From positions 1 through 45,089 of the forward strand of contig CAJTNR010000016.1 of assembly GCA_910577635.1 (NCBI GenBank): a DNA stretch of 45,089 nucleotides. Direction: 5' to 3'. How positions within the stretch are numbered: the first letter of the stretch is position 1; every line of letters begins with the position of its first letter. The translations under genes and the position numbers were made by a program. Origin of the DNA: an uncultured Vampirovibrio sp. Its GTDB lineage: Bacteria; Cyanobacteriota; Vampirovibrionia; Gastranaerophilales; Gastranaerophilaceae. Under the pieces are notes generated by a model. It saw only the letters and a list, made by a program, of their open reading frames with translations. It was not told the DNA's origin and searched no databases. Shown in pieces: positions 31,449 to 39,786 of this stretch.

Positions 31449-31457
31449 TGGTAGAAT
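31449..31457 (+). promoter_or_regulatory. Extended -10 promoter for antiporter gene
   Basis: TGGTAGAAT (TGn plus TAGAAT, 5 of 6) ends 10 nt before the ATG at 31467. No Shine-Dalgarno is present. Confidence 0.4.
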
Positions 31458-31466
31458 ATAAACCAT

Positions 31467-32762
31467 ATGGAATTAAACCCTGTTTTGATATCAATTATCG
31501 TTTTGTGTACTTTGTGCATATTTCGAATTAATGTCTTATTGTCTTTGATGATAAGTACTGTTATAGCAGGATTTATTGCAGGATTTCCAATTTCTAAAAC
31601 CATGGATTTATTTATCCAAGGATCAGGACAAAACTCAGAAACTGCACTAAGTTATATTCTTTTGGGAGTAATTGCCGCTGCAATGACTCATACAGGTTTA
31701 GCTTATAGTTTATCAACTAAAATTTCAGGAATAATTAAAAACAATAAATATTTGCTAATAGGGATTCTTGTTATAATTTCAATTTTATCTCAGAATTTAA
31801 TTCCTGTTCATATTGCATTTATTCCTATTCTAATCCCGCCTTTGCTTGGTTTAATGAATAAATTAAATCTTGATAGAAGAGCAGTCGCCTGCGCTTTAGC
31901 TTTTGGTCTAAAAGCTCCATATATCGCCCTGCCTGCGGGATTTGGGCTAATTTTTCAAGGTCTTATTGCAGCTAACTTAACCCAGAATAATGTTTTTGTT
32001 GAAAAAACGGATATTTGGCGCTATAGTTGGTTTTTAGGTTTTGCAATGTTTGTTGCTTTATTGGTTTGTGTTTTTGTAAGCTATAAAAAACCAAGAATCT
32101 ACAAAACAATTGAAAAAAAAGAGGAAAATAAAGAAATTAAGTTTACAAAAAAGCAGCTGGTAACTCTCTTTGGTGCATTTATAGCGCTTGTTGTACAGCT
32201 ATTGAGCGGGTCTTTGCCATTGGGAGCACTTTGCGGACTTATTGTAATTTTTGGATTCAGAGCAGTTGATCAATCTAAAATGGATTTTCTAATGAACGAA
32301 GGAGTGGCGCTAATGGGCTACATTGCTTTTGTGATGTTAGTTTGCTCGGGCTTTGCTCTTGTATTAAAGGAAAGCGGCGGGATTGATTCTCTTGTTAGTG
32401 CGATTATACCTTTTGTTGAGAACTCAAAATTCTTAGCAACCTCAGCAATTCTTCTTGCAGGATTGATAATTACAATTGGAATCGGCTCTTCTTTTGGAAC
32501 AATTCCAATCTTAGCGGTTTTATTTACCCCCTTGTGCTTAAAACTTGGTTTTTCGACCCCTTCTATAATTATTCTTCTTTGCGCTTCAGCAGCTCTTGGA
32601 GATGCAGGCAGTCCGGCCTCTGATACAACATTAGGTCCAAGTGCGGGTTTGGGAGCGGATAATCAGCACGACCATATTAAAGACACCTGTATTCCTACTT
32701 TTTTGCATTATAATACAGCGCTTATTATAGCTGCTTTTATTGCTGTTTATTTTCTTAATTAA
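31467..32762 (+). CDS. Na+/H+ antiporter family protein
   Basis: A 431-residue polytopic membrane protein with about 11-12 hydrophobic helices. The C-terminal signature GDAGSPASDTTLGPSAGL, then QHDH and CIPTFLHYN, is typical of the Na_H_antiporter (NhaC-like/YuiF) group in the ion-transporter superfamily. A conserved amphipathic loop (LGLMNKLNLDRRAVACALAF) lies in the first half. It probably exchanges Na+ for H+ at the inner membrane; related members transport amino acids, so specificity is not fixed. Leaderless-type start. Confidence 0.88.
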   Translation: MELNPVLISIIVLCTLCIFRINVLLSLMISTVIAGFIAGFPISKTMDLFIQGSGQNSETALSYILLGVIAAAMTHTGLAYSLSTKISGIIKNNKYLLIGILVIISILSQNLIPVHIAFIPILIPPLLGLMNKLNLDRRAVACALAFGLKAPYIALPAGFGLIFQGLIAANLTQNNVFVEKTDIWRYSWFLGFAMFVALLVCVFVSYKKPRIYKTIEKKEENKEIKFTKKQLVTLFGAFIALVVQLLSGSLPLGALCGLIVIFGFRAVDQSKMDFLMNEGVALMGYIAFVMLVCSGFALVLKESGGIDSLVSAIIPFVENSKFLATSAILLAGLIITIGIGSSFGTIPILAVLFTPLCLKLGFSTPSIIILLCASAALGDAGSPASDTTLGPSAGLGADNQHDHIKDTCIPTFLHYNTALIIAAFIAVYFLN

Positions 32763-32767
32763 AATCC

Positions 32768-33091
32768 TTAAGCAGCAAAGCTTCTTTGGATTGAACTTTG
32801 AATTTGTTGTTTAACGCTTTGTTCTTCAGCATCTATCATTTGAAGCTGGTTTTGATACCTTTGCAGCTGCTGATCAAGAGCTTTTTCAGCCTGATACAAT
32901 CTTTCTTTTTTCTTTTCTAAAGCCTTCATCTCAGGACTATCAGGGTCCAGGTCAGACCCTAAACCGACTAAATCATTAATCTGAGCTGATAAGTCAAGTT
33001 TGGTAGTCGAAATTAGCTGGATTCTATATTCTAAATCCGACCTGTAACTATTAATTTGTGCTTGCCTTAACTGGGCAATCAATAGTCCCAT
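32768..33091 (-). CDS. Small coiled-coil protein (MGL-type)
   Basis: A 107-residue helical protein. MGLLIAQLRQAQINSYRSDL with a following EYRIQLI helix, then DPDSPEMKALEKKKERLYQA and a Gln-rich coiled coil (LDQQLQRYQNQLQMIDAEEQ). The pattern of an MGL start, Ser-Asp-Leu-Glu-Tyr, a DPD turn and a terminal coiled coil resembles a group of small proteins I recall from gut Melainabacteria and Elusimicrobia. Their function is unknown to me. It lies 2 nt after the 33094-33363 gene, in one operon. Confidence 0.7.
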   Translation of the reverse strand: MGLLIAQLRQAQINSYRSDLEYRIQLISTTKLDLSAQINDLVGLGSDLDPDSPEMKALEKKKERLYQAEKALDQQLQRYQNQLQMIDAEEQSVKQQIQSSIQRSFAA

Positions 33092-33093
33092 TG

Positions 33094-33363
33094 TTATCTC
33101 ATTTCATTAAATTTATTGCCTTTTAGAAAAACATGCTCATTATTTTGCGCTATTAGTTTTTCCATTTGGTTTAGCTGATGCATTTGATATTTGAGTTTGT
33201 ATTGAATCATTTTTCTTTTTTTGTTTATCGAAAGTGCATCCTTTAAACCTGCAACAATTTCAGTTTTAAGAATTTTTAAGGGGTTATTTCTTCTTAAGTA
33301 ATTCTTTGAATAAGTTAAGAAGGTTTTTAACCGTTTAAGGTTTATTCTTATAGTTTGTTGCAA
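33094..33363 (-). CDS. Small basic helical protein
   Basis: An 89-residue, very basic helical protein (IRINLKRLKTFLTYSKNYLR, KKRKMIQYKLKYQMHQLNQM) with no known domain. The start is a TTG at 33363 with AAAGGAG seven nt upstream; no nearer ATG fits. It is the first gene of a two-gene operon. A long hairpin (33379-33423) sits right before the ribosome-binding site and could control translation (see findings). Confidence 0.65.
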   Translation of the reverse strand: MQQTIRINLKRLKTFLTYSKNYLRRNNPLKILKTEIVAGLKDALSINKKRKMIQYKLKYQMHQLNQMEKLIAQNNEHVFLKGNKFNEMR

Positions 33364-33378
33364 TTTAGAATCTCCTTT

Positions 33379-33423
33379 TATATGTTTTTATTTAAGGAGT
33401 CTCTACCTTAATAAAAACATATA
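33379..33423 (-). promoter_or_regulatory. Long 5'-UTR hairpin next to ribosome-binding site
   Basis: On the minus strand TATATGTTTTTATT-AAGG pairs with CCTTAAATAAAAACATATA (arms of about 18 nt with one bulged base) around an 8-nt loop. The 3' arm begins CTCCTT, which is also perfectly complementary to the AAGGAG ribosome-binding site at about 33370-33376. Two exclusive foldings are therefore possible. Confidence 0.45.
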
Positions 33424-33535
33424 TTAAAAATAAATTGACATTATGTAAATAATTATTAAATAATTACACTTAAATAAATTCTCGTCATTTTTGGTTTAAA
33501 ACTTTAAGAATTTATACAAATCTTTACATTTTGTC

Positions 33536-33973
33536 TTAATCTTTTAATTGAAAAGGGCACTTGGTGCAGCTTGCTTTGGGTCTTAGGATTAAATTGCCTT
33601 CTAGGTCATAAAGCTTTGCTATTCTGTAGTTGAGTTTCTCTTTGCAAACAGGACAGAGAATTTCAAAATTTGGATTTGTCGAATTAAGCAGAATAAGTTC
33701 TTTAATTTCTTCTATTTTTGATTTTTTTGCAATATCTAAATCAAGATTTTTTTCATAAAGCTTAATTTCTTTATTATCAATCTTTAAACCCTTAGCAAGT
33801 TTTTGTCTTATTGTTGTAGGCAAAAAAAGCTCATATCCTGCTTCGATTGATTGAATTTGTTCTTTAGATAAACCCGATTTTAGAGCAAGTTCCTCTTGTG
33901 CTAAGTTGAGTTCTTCTCTTTTTTCAACAACAAACTGAGCTAAGGAGATATCTTTCTTTTTGTACTTAGGCAT
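33536..33973 (-). CDS. XRE-type HTH protein with C-terminal zinc ribbon
   Basis: 145 residues. An XRE-like helix-turn-helix (10-65: LNLAQEELALKSGLSKEQIQ, then SIEAGYELFLP) is followed by a short linker helix and a four-Cys site: CPVC (107-110) and CTKC (136-139). DNA binding with a structural or redox/metal-sensing zinc is plausible. The gene overlaps the end of secF by 8 nt, so it is made with the SecDF machinery. Its targets are unknown. Confidence 0.8.
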   Translation of the reverse strand: MPKYKKKDISLAQFVVEKREELNLAQEELALKSGLSKEQIQSIEAGYELFLPTTIRQKLAKGLKIDNKEIKLYEKNLDLDIAKKSKIEEIKELILLNSTNPNFEILCPVCKEKLNYRIAKLYDLEGNLILRPKASCTKCPFQLKD

Positions 33974-34928
33974 TCTTTTTTGCCATTTTTTCTTTAACTA
34001 TTGAAAGAATTGTACCTGCTGTAAAAATAGAGGAGCAGGTTCCTGATATTACCCCTATAATAATAGCCAAAACAAAGTCTTTAATTGTAGCACCGCCAAA
34101 GAAGTATAGTGCTAAAAGAGTGAATAATGTTGTAGCTGAGGTATTAATTGATCTAGCTAAGGTTTGGTTAATTGAAGCATTGATAATCTCATTAGAAGAG
34201 TACTTTTTAGCTAAAAAGCGCATGTTTTCTCTAATTCTATCGAACACAACGATTGTATCATTAATTGAATAGCCGATTACGGTCAATATTGCCGTTATAA
34301 AAAGACTATCGATTGTTGTATTAAAGAAAATTCCTTTAATTGCAAATATTCCAACCACAAATATTGCATCCTGAAACAGTGTTAATAGGGCAATCCAGCC
34401 GTATTCAAAGCGGAAGCGAAAGGAAATATAAACAACCATAAGAATAAAAGAAAGAATAAGAGCAATTAGAGTGTTTCTTAACAATTCTTTTCCCAAAGTC
34501 GGACCAACAGAGTTTACCTGAACGAGTTCAAAGTTTCCAAAGTCTTTGTTTAAAACCTGAGTTATCTCATTTGCCTTATCTTTACTTTCTTTATCACCTA
34601 AAAAAGTTGTTCTTATTGAAATAAGATTGTTATCCCCTTGTGTAGTTGTTTGAATTACAGGATTTTTAACGTTTTTTTCAACAAGTGCAGCTCTAATACT
34701 GCCAATTTCACTTGTAGCTATCTTTTTATCAACCGCATATTGCAGGATTGTACCACCTGTAAAATCTATCCCTAATTTTAATGGTGCATGGTTTTTTTGA
34801 GTTGACATCAGATAAATTATTGCAATAATACAAGGTATTAATAGAACCGCTGTAATACCAAGGAATAAATATCTATATTTAATAATATCCAGTTTATATT
34901 TTTCTTTAACCAAATTAGTATTTGCCAT
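33966..34928 (-). CDS. secF: Protein-export membrane protein SecF
   Basis: With SecD it uses the proton gradient to pull secreted chains through SecYEG. 320 residues and six membrane helices; the conserved LGIDFTGGTILQY (53-65), VGPTLGKELL and GYSINDTIVVFDRIREN (helix 4, with the functionally important Asp) are present. It lies 21 nt after secD and overlaps the XRE/zinc-ribbon gene by 8 nt. Confidence 0.96.
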   Translation of the reverse strand: MANTNLVKEKYKLDIIKYRYLFLGITAVLLIPCIIAIIYLMSTQKNHAPLKLGIDFTGGTILQYAVDKKIATSEIGSIRAALVEKNVKNPVIQTTTQGDNNLISIRTTFLGDKESKDKANEITQVLNKDFGNFELVQVNSVGPTLGKELLRNTLIALILSFILMVVYISFRFRFEYGWIALLTLFQDAIFVVGIFAIKGIFFNTTIDSLFITAILTVIGYSINDTIVVFDRIRENMRFLAKKYSSNEIINASINQTLARSINTSATTLFTLLALYFFGGATIKDFVLAIIIGVISGTCSSIFTAGTILSIVKEKMAKKNA

Positions 34929-34949
34929 TTTTCTATATTTCTCCTTGAA

Positions 34950-36260
34950 TTAATCTAAAACACCGAATTTAGCTTTTTCGCGTTTTGTTTGCTGTGCTAC
35001 ATAAGCTGATTCGATTTCTTCTTTTCTTAAACCGAAAAGAGCGGGGTATTTAAGCTCGCTGGTGCCGAAAACAAGATGCATGAAATTTTTTGTAACAGTA
35101 ATAGCACTAAACATTGATAAACACACACCTATAATTAAGGTAAGAGCGAATCCCTTAACCATTGAAGCACCAAAGTAGTAAAGTATCAAACAGGTTAATA
35201 TTGTTGAAACATTAGAATCAAAGATGCTTGTAAATGCTCTATCAAAGCCTGAGTTAATTGCTGTAAAAAGGCTTCTGCCCATTCTAAGTTCTTCTTTTGT
35301 ACGCTCAAAAATCAAGATATTAGCATCAATCGCCATACCGATTGATAAAATAAACCCTGCAATTCCTGTTAGAGTAAGTGTTACAGGAACAAGTTTGAAA
35401 ATCGCAAAGTTAATAAGTGCATAAATTATAAGAGCAAAACAGGAAATTACCCCAAGAGCTCTGTAGTAAATTATCATAAATAGCATTACAGCGCCAATTC
35501 CGACAATCCCTGCAATTTTAGATTTATTAATACTGTCAGCTCCTAAAGTCGGACCAACGGATTCTTCCTGGATTACCTCAGCTCCAACAGGAAGTGCTCC
35601 AGCGTTTAGCAGGTCTACCATTTGTTTTGCTTCTTCATATTCAAAACCGCCTTCGCCTCCTGTTATTTGTGCTCTGCCGCCTGTGATTTGTTCATTCACT
35701 CTTGGTGCTGATTGTAGTTTTCCGTTAAAGAAAATTGCCATTTGTTTTCCTGTCAATTCTTTTGTCAAATTGGAAAACTTCTGAGCTCCTTCAAGATTGA
35801 ATTCTAATTCAACCATCCACTCTCCTGTTGTAGGGTTAGAGCCAACAAGAGCTTTTTTTAAGTCTTTACCGCTAAGACCTGTGGATTCCCAATCCTGGGT
35901 TCCATCCATTAGAATTTTTGGTCTTTTAAATTCAAGCTGGGCAGTTTGCCCTATGAATTCTTTAGCTTTGGCAGTATCTGTAATATTAGGAATTTCAACT
36001 AAAAGTCTTTTTTGACCAACTCTTTGAACTAAAGTTTCCCCAACACCCATTGCATTAACCCTGTTTTCAATTGCATATTGCAGACTATCCATAATTTCAG
36101 GAGTAATTTTAGGGGTTGTGGGTGAAGTTTGCGCTTCAAGCATTAGCCTGGAACCTCCAACTAAGTCAAGACCAAGACTTGCAGGTTTTTTATAATCCAC
36201 AAAAGCACTGGCAATAGTCAAAGCTGTGATAATCCAAAAAAGAATAAGTTTATTTTTCAT
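34950..36260 (-). CDS. secD: Protein-export membrane protein SecD
   Basis: SecF partner. 436 residues with LGLDLVGGSRLMLEA near the N-terminus, a periplasmic P1 domain (INQ-like repeats, NRVNAMGVGE), and the C-terminal six-helix RND-like half with SVGPTLGADSI and GMAIDANILIFERTKEEL (the proton-relay Asp). It is somewhat shorter than E. coli SecD (615), as usual outside Proteobacteria. The Shine-Dalgarno GAGGA precedes the ATG. Confidence 0.96.
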   Translation of the reverse strand: MKNKLILFWIITALTIASAFVDYKKPASLGLDLVGGSRLMLEAQTSPTTPKITPEIMDSLQYAIENRVNAMGVGETLVQRVGQKRLLVEIPNITDTAKAKEFIGQTAQLEFKRPKILMDGTQDWESTGLSGKDLKKALVGSNPTTGEWMVELEFNLEGAQKFSNLTKELTGKQMAIFFNGKLQSAPRVNEQITGGRAQITGGEGGFEYEEAKQMVDLLNAGALPVGAEVIQEESVGPTLGADSINKSKIAGIVGIGAVMLFMIIYYRALGVISCFALIIYALINFAIFKLVPVTLTLTGIAGFILSIGMAIDANILIFERTKEELRMGRSLFTAINSGFDRAFTSIFDSNVSTILTCLILYYFGASMVKGFALTLIIGVCLSMFSAITVTKNFMHLVFGTSELKYPALFGLRKEEIESAYVAQQTKREKAKFGVLD

Positions 36261-36340
36261 TATGTTTCCTCAAAACTATAATATTTTTCCAAATTATAAC
36301 AAAAAAATAATAAAATGTTAAATTAATAATTAAGGTAATA

Positions 36341-38122
36341 TTATAGTTGAGATTCTACTCTGTTTCTGCCAAGTTCTTTAGCTTTATACAAACACTTATC
36401 GCAGTATTCTATTAATTCTTGCACTGAAGCGCCGTTAAGCCCTATAGTTGCAACTCCTAAACTAATTGTAACTTTAGCTTTTTGATCATCAACAAGATTA
36501 TAATCAGCATTCCTTACTGCTTCACAAATTTTATTAGCAGCACTTATAGCATCTTTATTGTTTGTATTAGTTAGAATTATTGCCATTTCCTCACCCCCGT
36601 ATCTACAAACAATATCTAGAGCTCTTGAGTTTTTTTTCAGGATTTGCGCTGTTTTTCTAAGAACAAAATCACCTGATTGATGACCGTATGTATCATTGAA
36701 TTTTTTGAAAAAATCAATATCAATTAAAATCAAAGAAAAAGTTGTATTGTAACGTAAATAATTGTTAACATTAAGTATCATTTGTTCTTGAAAGTATCTA
36801 TGGTTGTACAGTTGTGTTAAACCATCCGTTATAGCGAGTTTATAAGTTTGTTCATAATCCTTAACTTTAAGCAGATACTTTTCGCAATAAACAAGAATAA
36901 AAGTACAAAACATTGTAATATATGGAAAAACTACAGACATCCATATTTTGAAAAACAAAAGCGCATAAGTGCTGATTAATGCGTACAATACAAGAGTTGC
37001 AAACAACACTATAAAAGTTTTAAGTACAGAATCTGTCCTTAATACAAAGTAGCCTATTATAAAAGATAGTATAATTGAAATTAAAAAATCAATTTTTAAG
37101 GGCAGTCTTTTAATAAAATTGTTATCAAGAATATTATTCAAAAAATTACCATGGAGCTCAACTCCTGATAAATGAGGCTCTAAAGGAGTGCTTTTAATAT
37201 CTGCTAAACTTGTAGCGGTTGTTCCAATGTATACAATTTTATCTTCAAAATTGTTCTGCAAAAACCCAATATCGTCTTTCTTTTCTATAACTTCCCACAG
37301 GGGAATATTCTTATAAGTCCCTTTTTTTCCATACCAGTTAATAATTGCCCTATTTGTCTTATCAAGAGGAATTTTGTGTTTTTTATCAATTATTATAGTA
37401 TTTTTTTTAATTCTGATGCTTTTTTTATCCAGCATATTAAGCGCAAGCGCCAGGGACAAATTGGGGTAGTATTCTTTTCTATATTTAAAAACAGGAATTG
37501 TAGTTCGAATAATTCCGTCTTCGTCTCTTACTACATTAATTGAGCCAACCTGACCTGCAGCCTTTTCAAGATCATCCATTAAGGGTCTAACATTAGTAAA
37601 GGTAATATATTGATTATCACTCAAGAATCCCTTGTCTACTTTTAGTTTTAGTTTATTATCAAGAATCTTAGGGGTTCTAACGGCTTCATTATAGTTATCA
37701 AAATTCATTGAAAAGAAGATATTATCCCTGTTTTCAACAGCTTTAATTAAAGCAAAATCGGATTCAATATCAGCTAAATTGGGTTTTAAAAATAATAAAT
37801 CAAAAACAATATACTTACTTTGTGCTTTTTCAAGAGTTTCAATAACTTCTGCCCAAATTTTTCTTGAAACAGGCCAGGAGCCGAATTTATCCATGATATA
37901 TTCATAGGATTCATCGTCAATTGCAAGAATTACAATGTTTTTATTTGGTTTTTTATAAGTAGAAATAATGCTCTGTCTTAGGTCATATGAGCTGTTTTCA
38001 ATTTTGTTCATAAAATCTTGAAAAGCTCTAAAATGCCCTAACCACAATAAAAAGCCGAAAATAAAAACTACAGTTAAGCTATAGATTAAATAAACTAAAA
38101 ATTTTTTTTGTTTTTGTGCCAT
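36341..38122 (-). CDS. CHASE2-GGDEF diguanylate cyclase
   Basis: 593 residues: an N-terminal membrane helix (10-27), an extracytoplasmic CHASE2 sensor (about 30-330; IVILAIDDESYEYI, then GSWPVSRKIWAEVI), three membrane helices (about 345-415) and a C-terminal GGDEF domain (from about 430; LAITDGLTQLYNHRYF). The active site is GGEEM (509-513). An inhibitory I-site RALD (500-503) precedes it at the right spacing, so product inhibition by c-di-GMP is expected. It converts 2 GTP to c-di-GMP in response to an unknown envelope signal. It is 9 nt downstream of a 57-residue ORF and probably coupled to it. Confidence 0.93.
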   Translation of the reverse strand: MAQKQKKFLVYLIYSLTVVFIFGFLLWLGHFRAFQDFMNKIENSSYDLRQSIISTYKKPNKNIVILAIDDESYEYIMDKFGSWPVSRKIWAEVIETLEKAQSKYIVFDLLFLKPNLADIESDFALIKAVENRDNIFFSMNFDNYNEAVRTPKILDNKLKLKVDKGFLSDNQYITFTNVRPLMDDLEKAAGQVGSINVVRDEDGIIRTTIPVFKYRKEYYPNLSLALALNMLDKKSIRIKKNTIIIDKKHKIPLDKTNRAIINWYGKKGTYKNIPLWEVIEKKDDIGFLQNNFEDKIVYIGTTATSLADIKSTPLEPHLSGVELHGNFLNNILDNNFIKRLPLKIDFLISIILSFIIGYFVLRTDSVLKTFIVLFATLVLYALISTYALLFFKIWMSVVFPYITMFCTFILVYCEKYLLKVKDYEQTYKLAITDGLTQLYNHRYFQEQMILNVNNYLRYNTTFSLILIDIDFFKKFNDTYGHQSGDFVLRKTAQILKKNSRALDIVCRYGGEEMAIILTNTNNKDAISAANKICEAVRNADYNLVDDQKAKVTISLGVATIGLNGASVQELIEYCDKCLYKAKELGRNRVESQL

Positions 38123-38131
38123 TTGTTTTTA

Positions 38132-38305
38132 CTACCTGATTAAATCAGAAAAAATCAGCTCATCAATAATTTGATAAACAGGATTTGCATTTTTAAATTC
38201 CAGTTTAATTCCAAGCTGTTTAACTGCCTCTATAATATCCGGTTTTTTAAGATTTTCACCTGAAATAAATTTTAACAGGGATTTTTCATTGAGGTTTTGT
38301 TCCAT
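38132..38305 (-). CDS. Small 57-residue protein upstream of the diguanylate cyclase
   Basis: A short open frame from ATG 38305 to TAG 38132. Residues MEQNLNEKSLLKFISGENLK, KPDIIEAVKQLGIKLEF and VYQIIDELIFSDLIR give a balanced, helix-rich, protein-like composition with no signal peptide. The stop is 9 nt before the cyclase start, whose own ribosome-binding site is poor, so translational coupling is likely. No family recognised. The evidence is spacing, composition and the lack of any other use for the interval. Confidence 0.6.
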   Translation of the reverse strand: MEQNLNEKSLLKFISGENLKKPDIIEAVKQLGIKLEFKNANPVYQIIDELIFSDLIR

Positions 38306-38391
38306 AAACTAATTTTCTTATATAATGGCTTTAATTAAATCAACCTAAAGAACAGTTTCACAGCGATTTTTTTAATATAAACAGTGGATTT

Positions 38392-39669
38392 TTATTTCCC
38401 TACAACAACCGTTAAGTCTTTTCCGGTTCTATTAATTCCAATTGGATCATAAATCGTGTGCTCATCTTTAATCTGAGGGATTATTTTTTTCAAATCATTA
38501 ATCGTTTCACCCGCTGTGTTTAAGTTGTGAATTGCAATATAGTTTTTTGAAACTTGAGCTGAGCTTTGCATTTTAATTTTTTCAATTCCGTGTTTTTGCA
38601 GCTCCTCTTTAAGCTCAACCGCCTCAGGCGATGAATTGGGGTTGTAGAGAATTCCTATTGATAAGTCTTTGATATCGAAATCACTTTTTGTTCGATAAAT
38701 CATTTTATTGATTAAATCTTGTGTTTTTTCAGGATCTATAATCCAATAGCTAATAACCCCTTTGCTTGAGGGAGACCCAGGGATTGTTGCAACTTGAATT
38801 GTTGAAATATCAATATTTTTTGCAATTCCCAAGTATTTAGCTAAATCATAAGCGGATAAATCCGTTTGAGTGTATTGAGGAAGAATTTTTAAAAGCTCAG
38901 GCAATTTAACAATAACAGATGGATCCTTTAAACGAGCCAAAAGTGCGTTAAAAAACCACTGCTGGCGCCTTATCCTGCCAATATCTCCGTATGAATCATG
39001 ACGGAATCGTAAATACCCTTCTGTTTGTTTACCCGAGAGTATGTGCTCTCCTGCTTTTAAGTTAATATGGAGATTTCCGGCATTATCGTCATATCTCATA
39101 TTCTTTTCAATATAAATAGGCAGACCCCCTAAAGTGTCTATCATTTTTATAACGCCTGTATTAGAAATTGCAAAGTAGTTGTTAATCTTAACTCCAAAGG
39201 TCTCTTCGACCGTTTTTACAGCCAGCTTTGCACCTCCGAAGGCAAAAGCATGGTTAATTTTATCAATTTTATTCTTCCCTGCAACATAAACCTTAGAATC
39301 CCTTGGAATTGATATTACATTAACGTTTTTTCCATAAGGAGCAATACTTATAAGCAGCATTGTATCAGAACGATTGCCTTTAAAAGGATTGGTGGAGTTT
39401 GTTGCAACATCAACTCCCATAAGAAGAATGTTTTGTCTTCTTGGAGACAGGTTAATTCCGACATCAAAAGTCGGACTATTGACTACCTCAGGGTCAAAGT
39501 TGGCTTTTTGATTATTAATGTAGAAATACACAGAAGCTGCAATTAACAAGACAAAAATTAAAAATTTTAAAAATTTGTGTTGTTTTTTAGGTCTGCGCCG
39601 TCTTCTATAGCGCGGAGTACGTGGAATTTCAACTATTTCTTTATTGTCATCTAAGCTGGTTTTATACAT
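38392..39669 (-). CDS. LCP (LytR-CpsA-Psr) family protein with LytR_C domain
   Basis: About 425 residues from ATG 39669. The frame stays open to 39735, but the 39669 ATG has GGAAAG upstream and matches a typical short cytoplasmic tail (a basic RYRRRRRPKKQHK, then a membrane helix). The LCP domain follows: NILLMGVD, RSDTMLLISI, SIPRDSKVYV, KINHAFAFGG, TLGGLPIYI, GEHILSGKQTEGYLRFRHD and DIGRIRRQQWFF, with the polyprenyl-phosphate-binding Arg/Asp residues. The C-terminal LytR_C domain starts near LSIGILYNPN. LCP proteins transfer glycopolymers from lipid carriers to peptidoglycan. Acts at the outer face of the inner membrane. Confidence 0.92.
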   Translation of the reverse strand: MYKTSLDDNKEIVEIPRTPRYRRRRRPKKQHKFLKFLIFVLLIAASVYFYINNQKANFDPEVVNSPTFDVGINLSPRRQNILLMGVDVATNSTNPFKGNRSDTMLLISIAPYGKNVNVISIPRDSKVYVAGKNKIDKINHAFAFGGAKLAVKTVEETFGVKINNYFAISNTGVIKMIDTLGGLPIYIEKNMRYDDNAGNLHINLKAGEHILSGKQTEGYLRFRHDSYGDIGRIRRQQWFFNALLARLKDPSVIVKLPELLKILPQYTQTDLSAYDLAKYLGIAKNIDISTIQVATIPGSPSSKGVISYWIIDPEKTQDLINKMIYRTKSDFDIKDLSIGILYNPNSSPEAVELKEELQKHGIEKIKMQSSAQVSKNYIAIHNLNTAGETINDLKKIIPQIKDEHTIYDPIGINRTGKDLTVVVGK

Positions 39670-39786
39670 TTGCTTTCCAATTTTTAGTTCCTTAAGCATT
39701 ATATAACAAACATTCTTTTTTTTAACTATACACAAACTAACTAATTTATTGTATCATTTTAATAGAGTAATTCTAGAGGTCTGACT

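Noticed and set aside
39670..39735. Extension of the LCP protein to MCIVKKKNVCYIM...
   Set aside because: It runs through promoter-like AT-rich DNA with a TATAAT; the ATG at 39669 has GGAAAG and gives a normal cytoplasmic tail.
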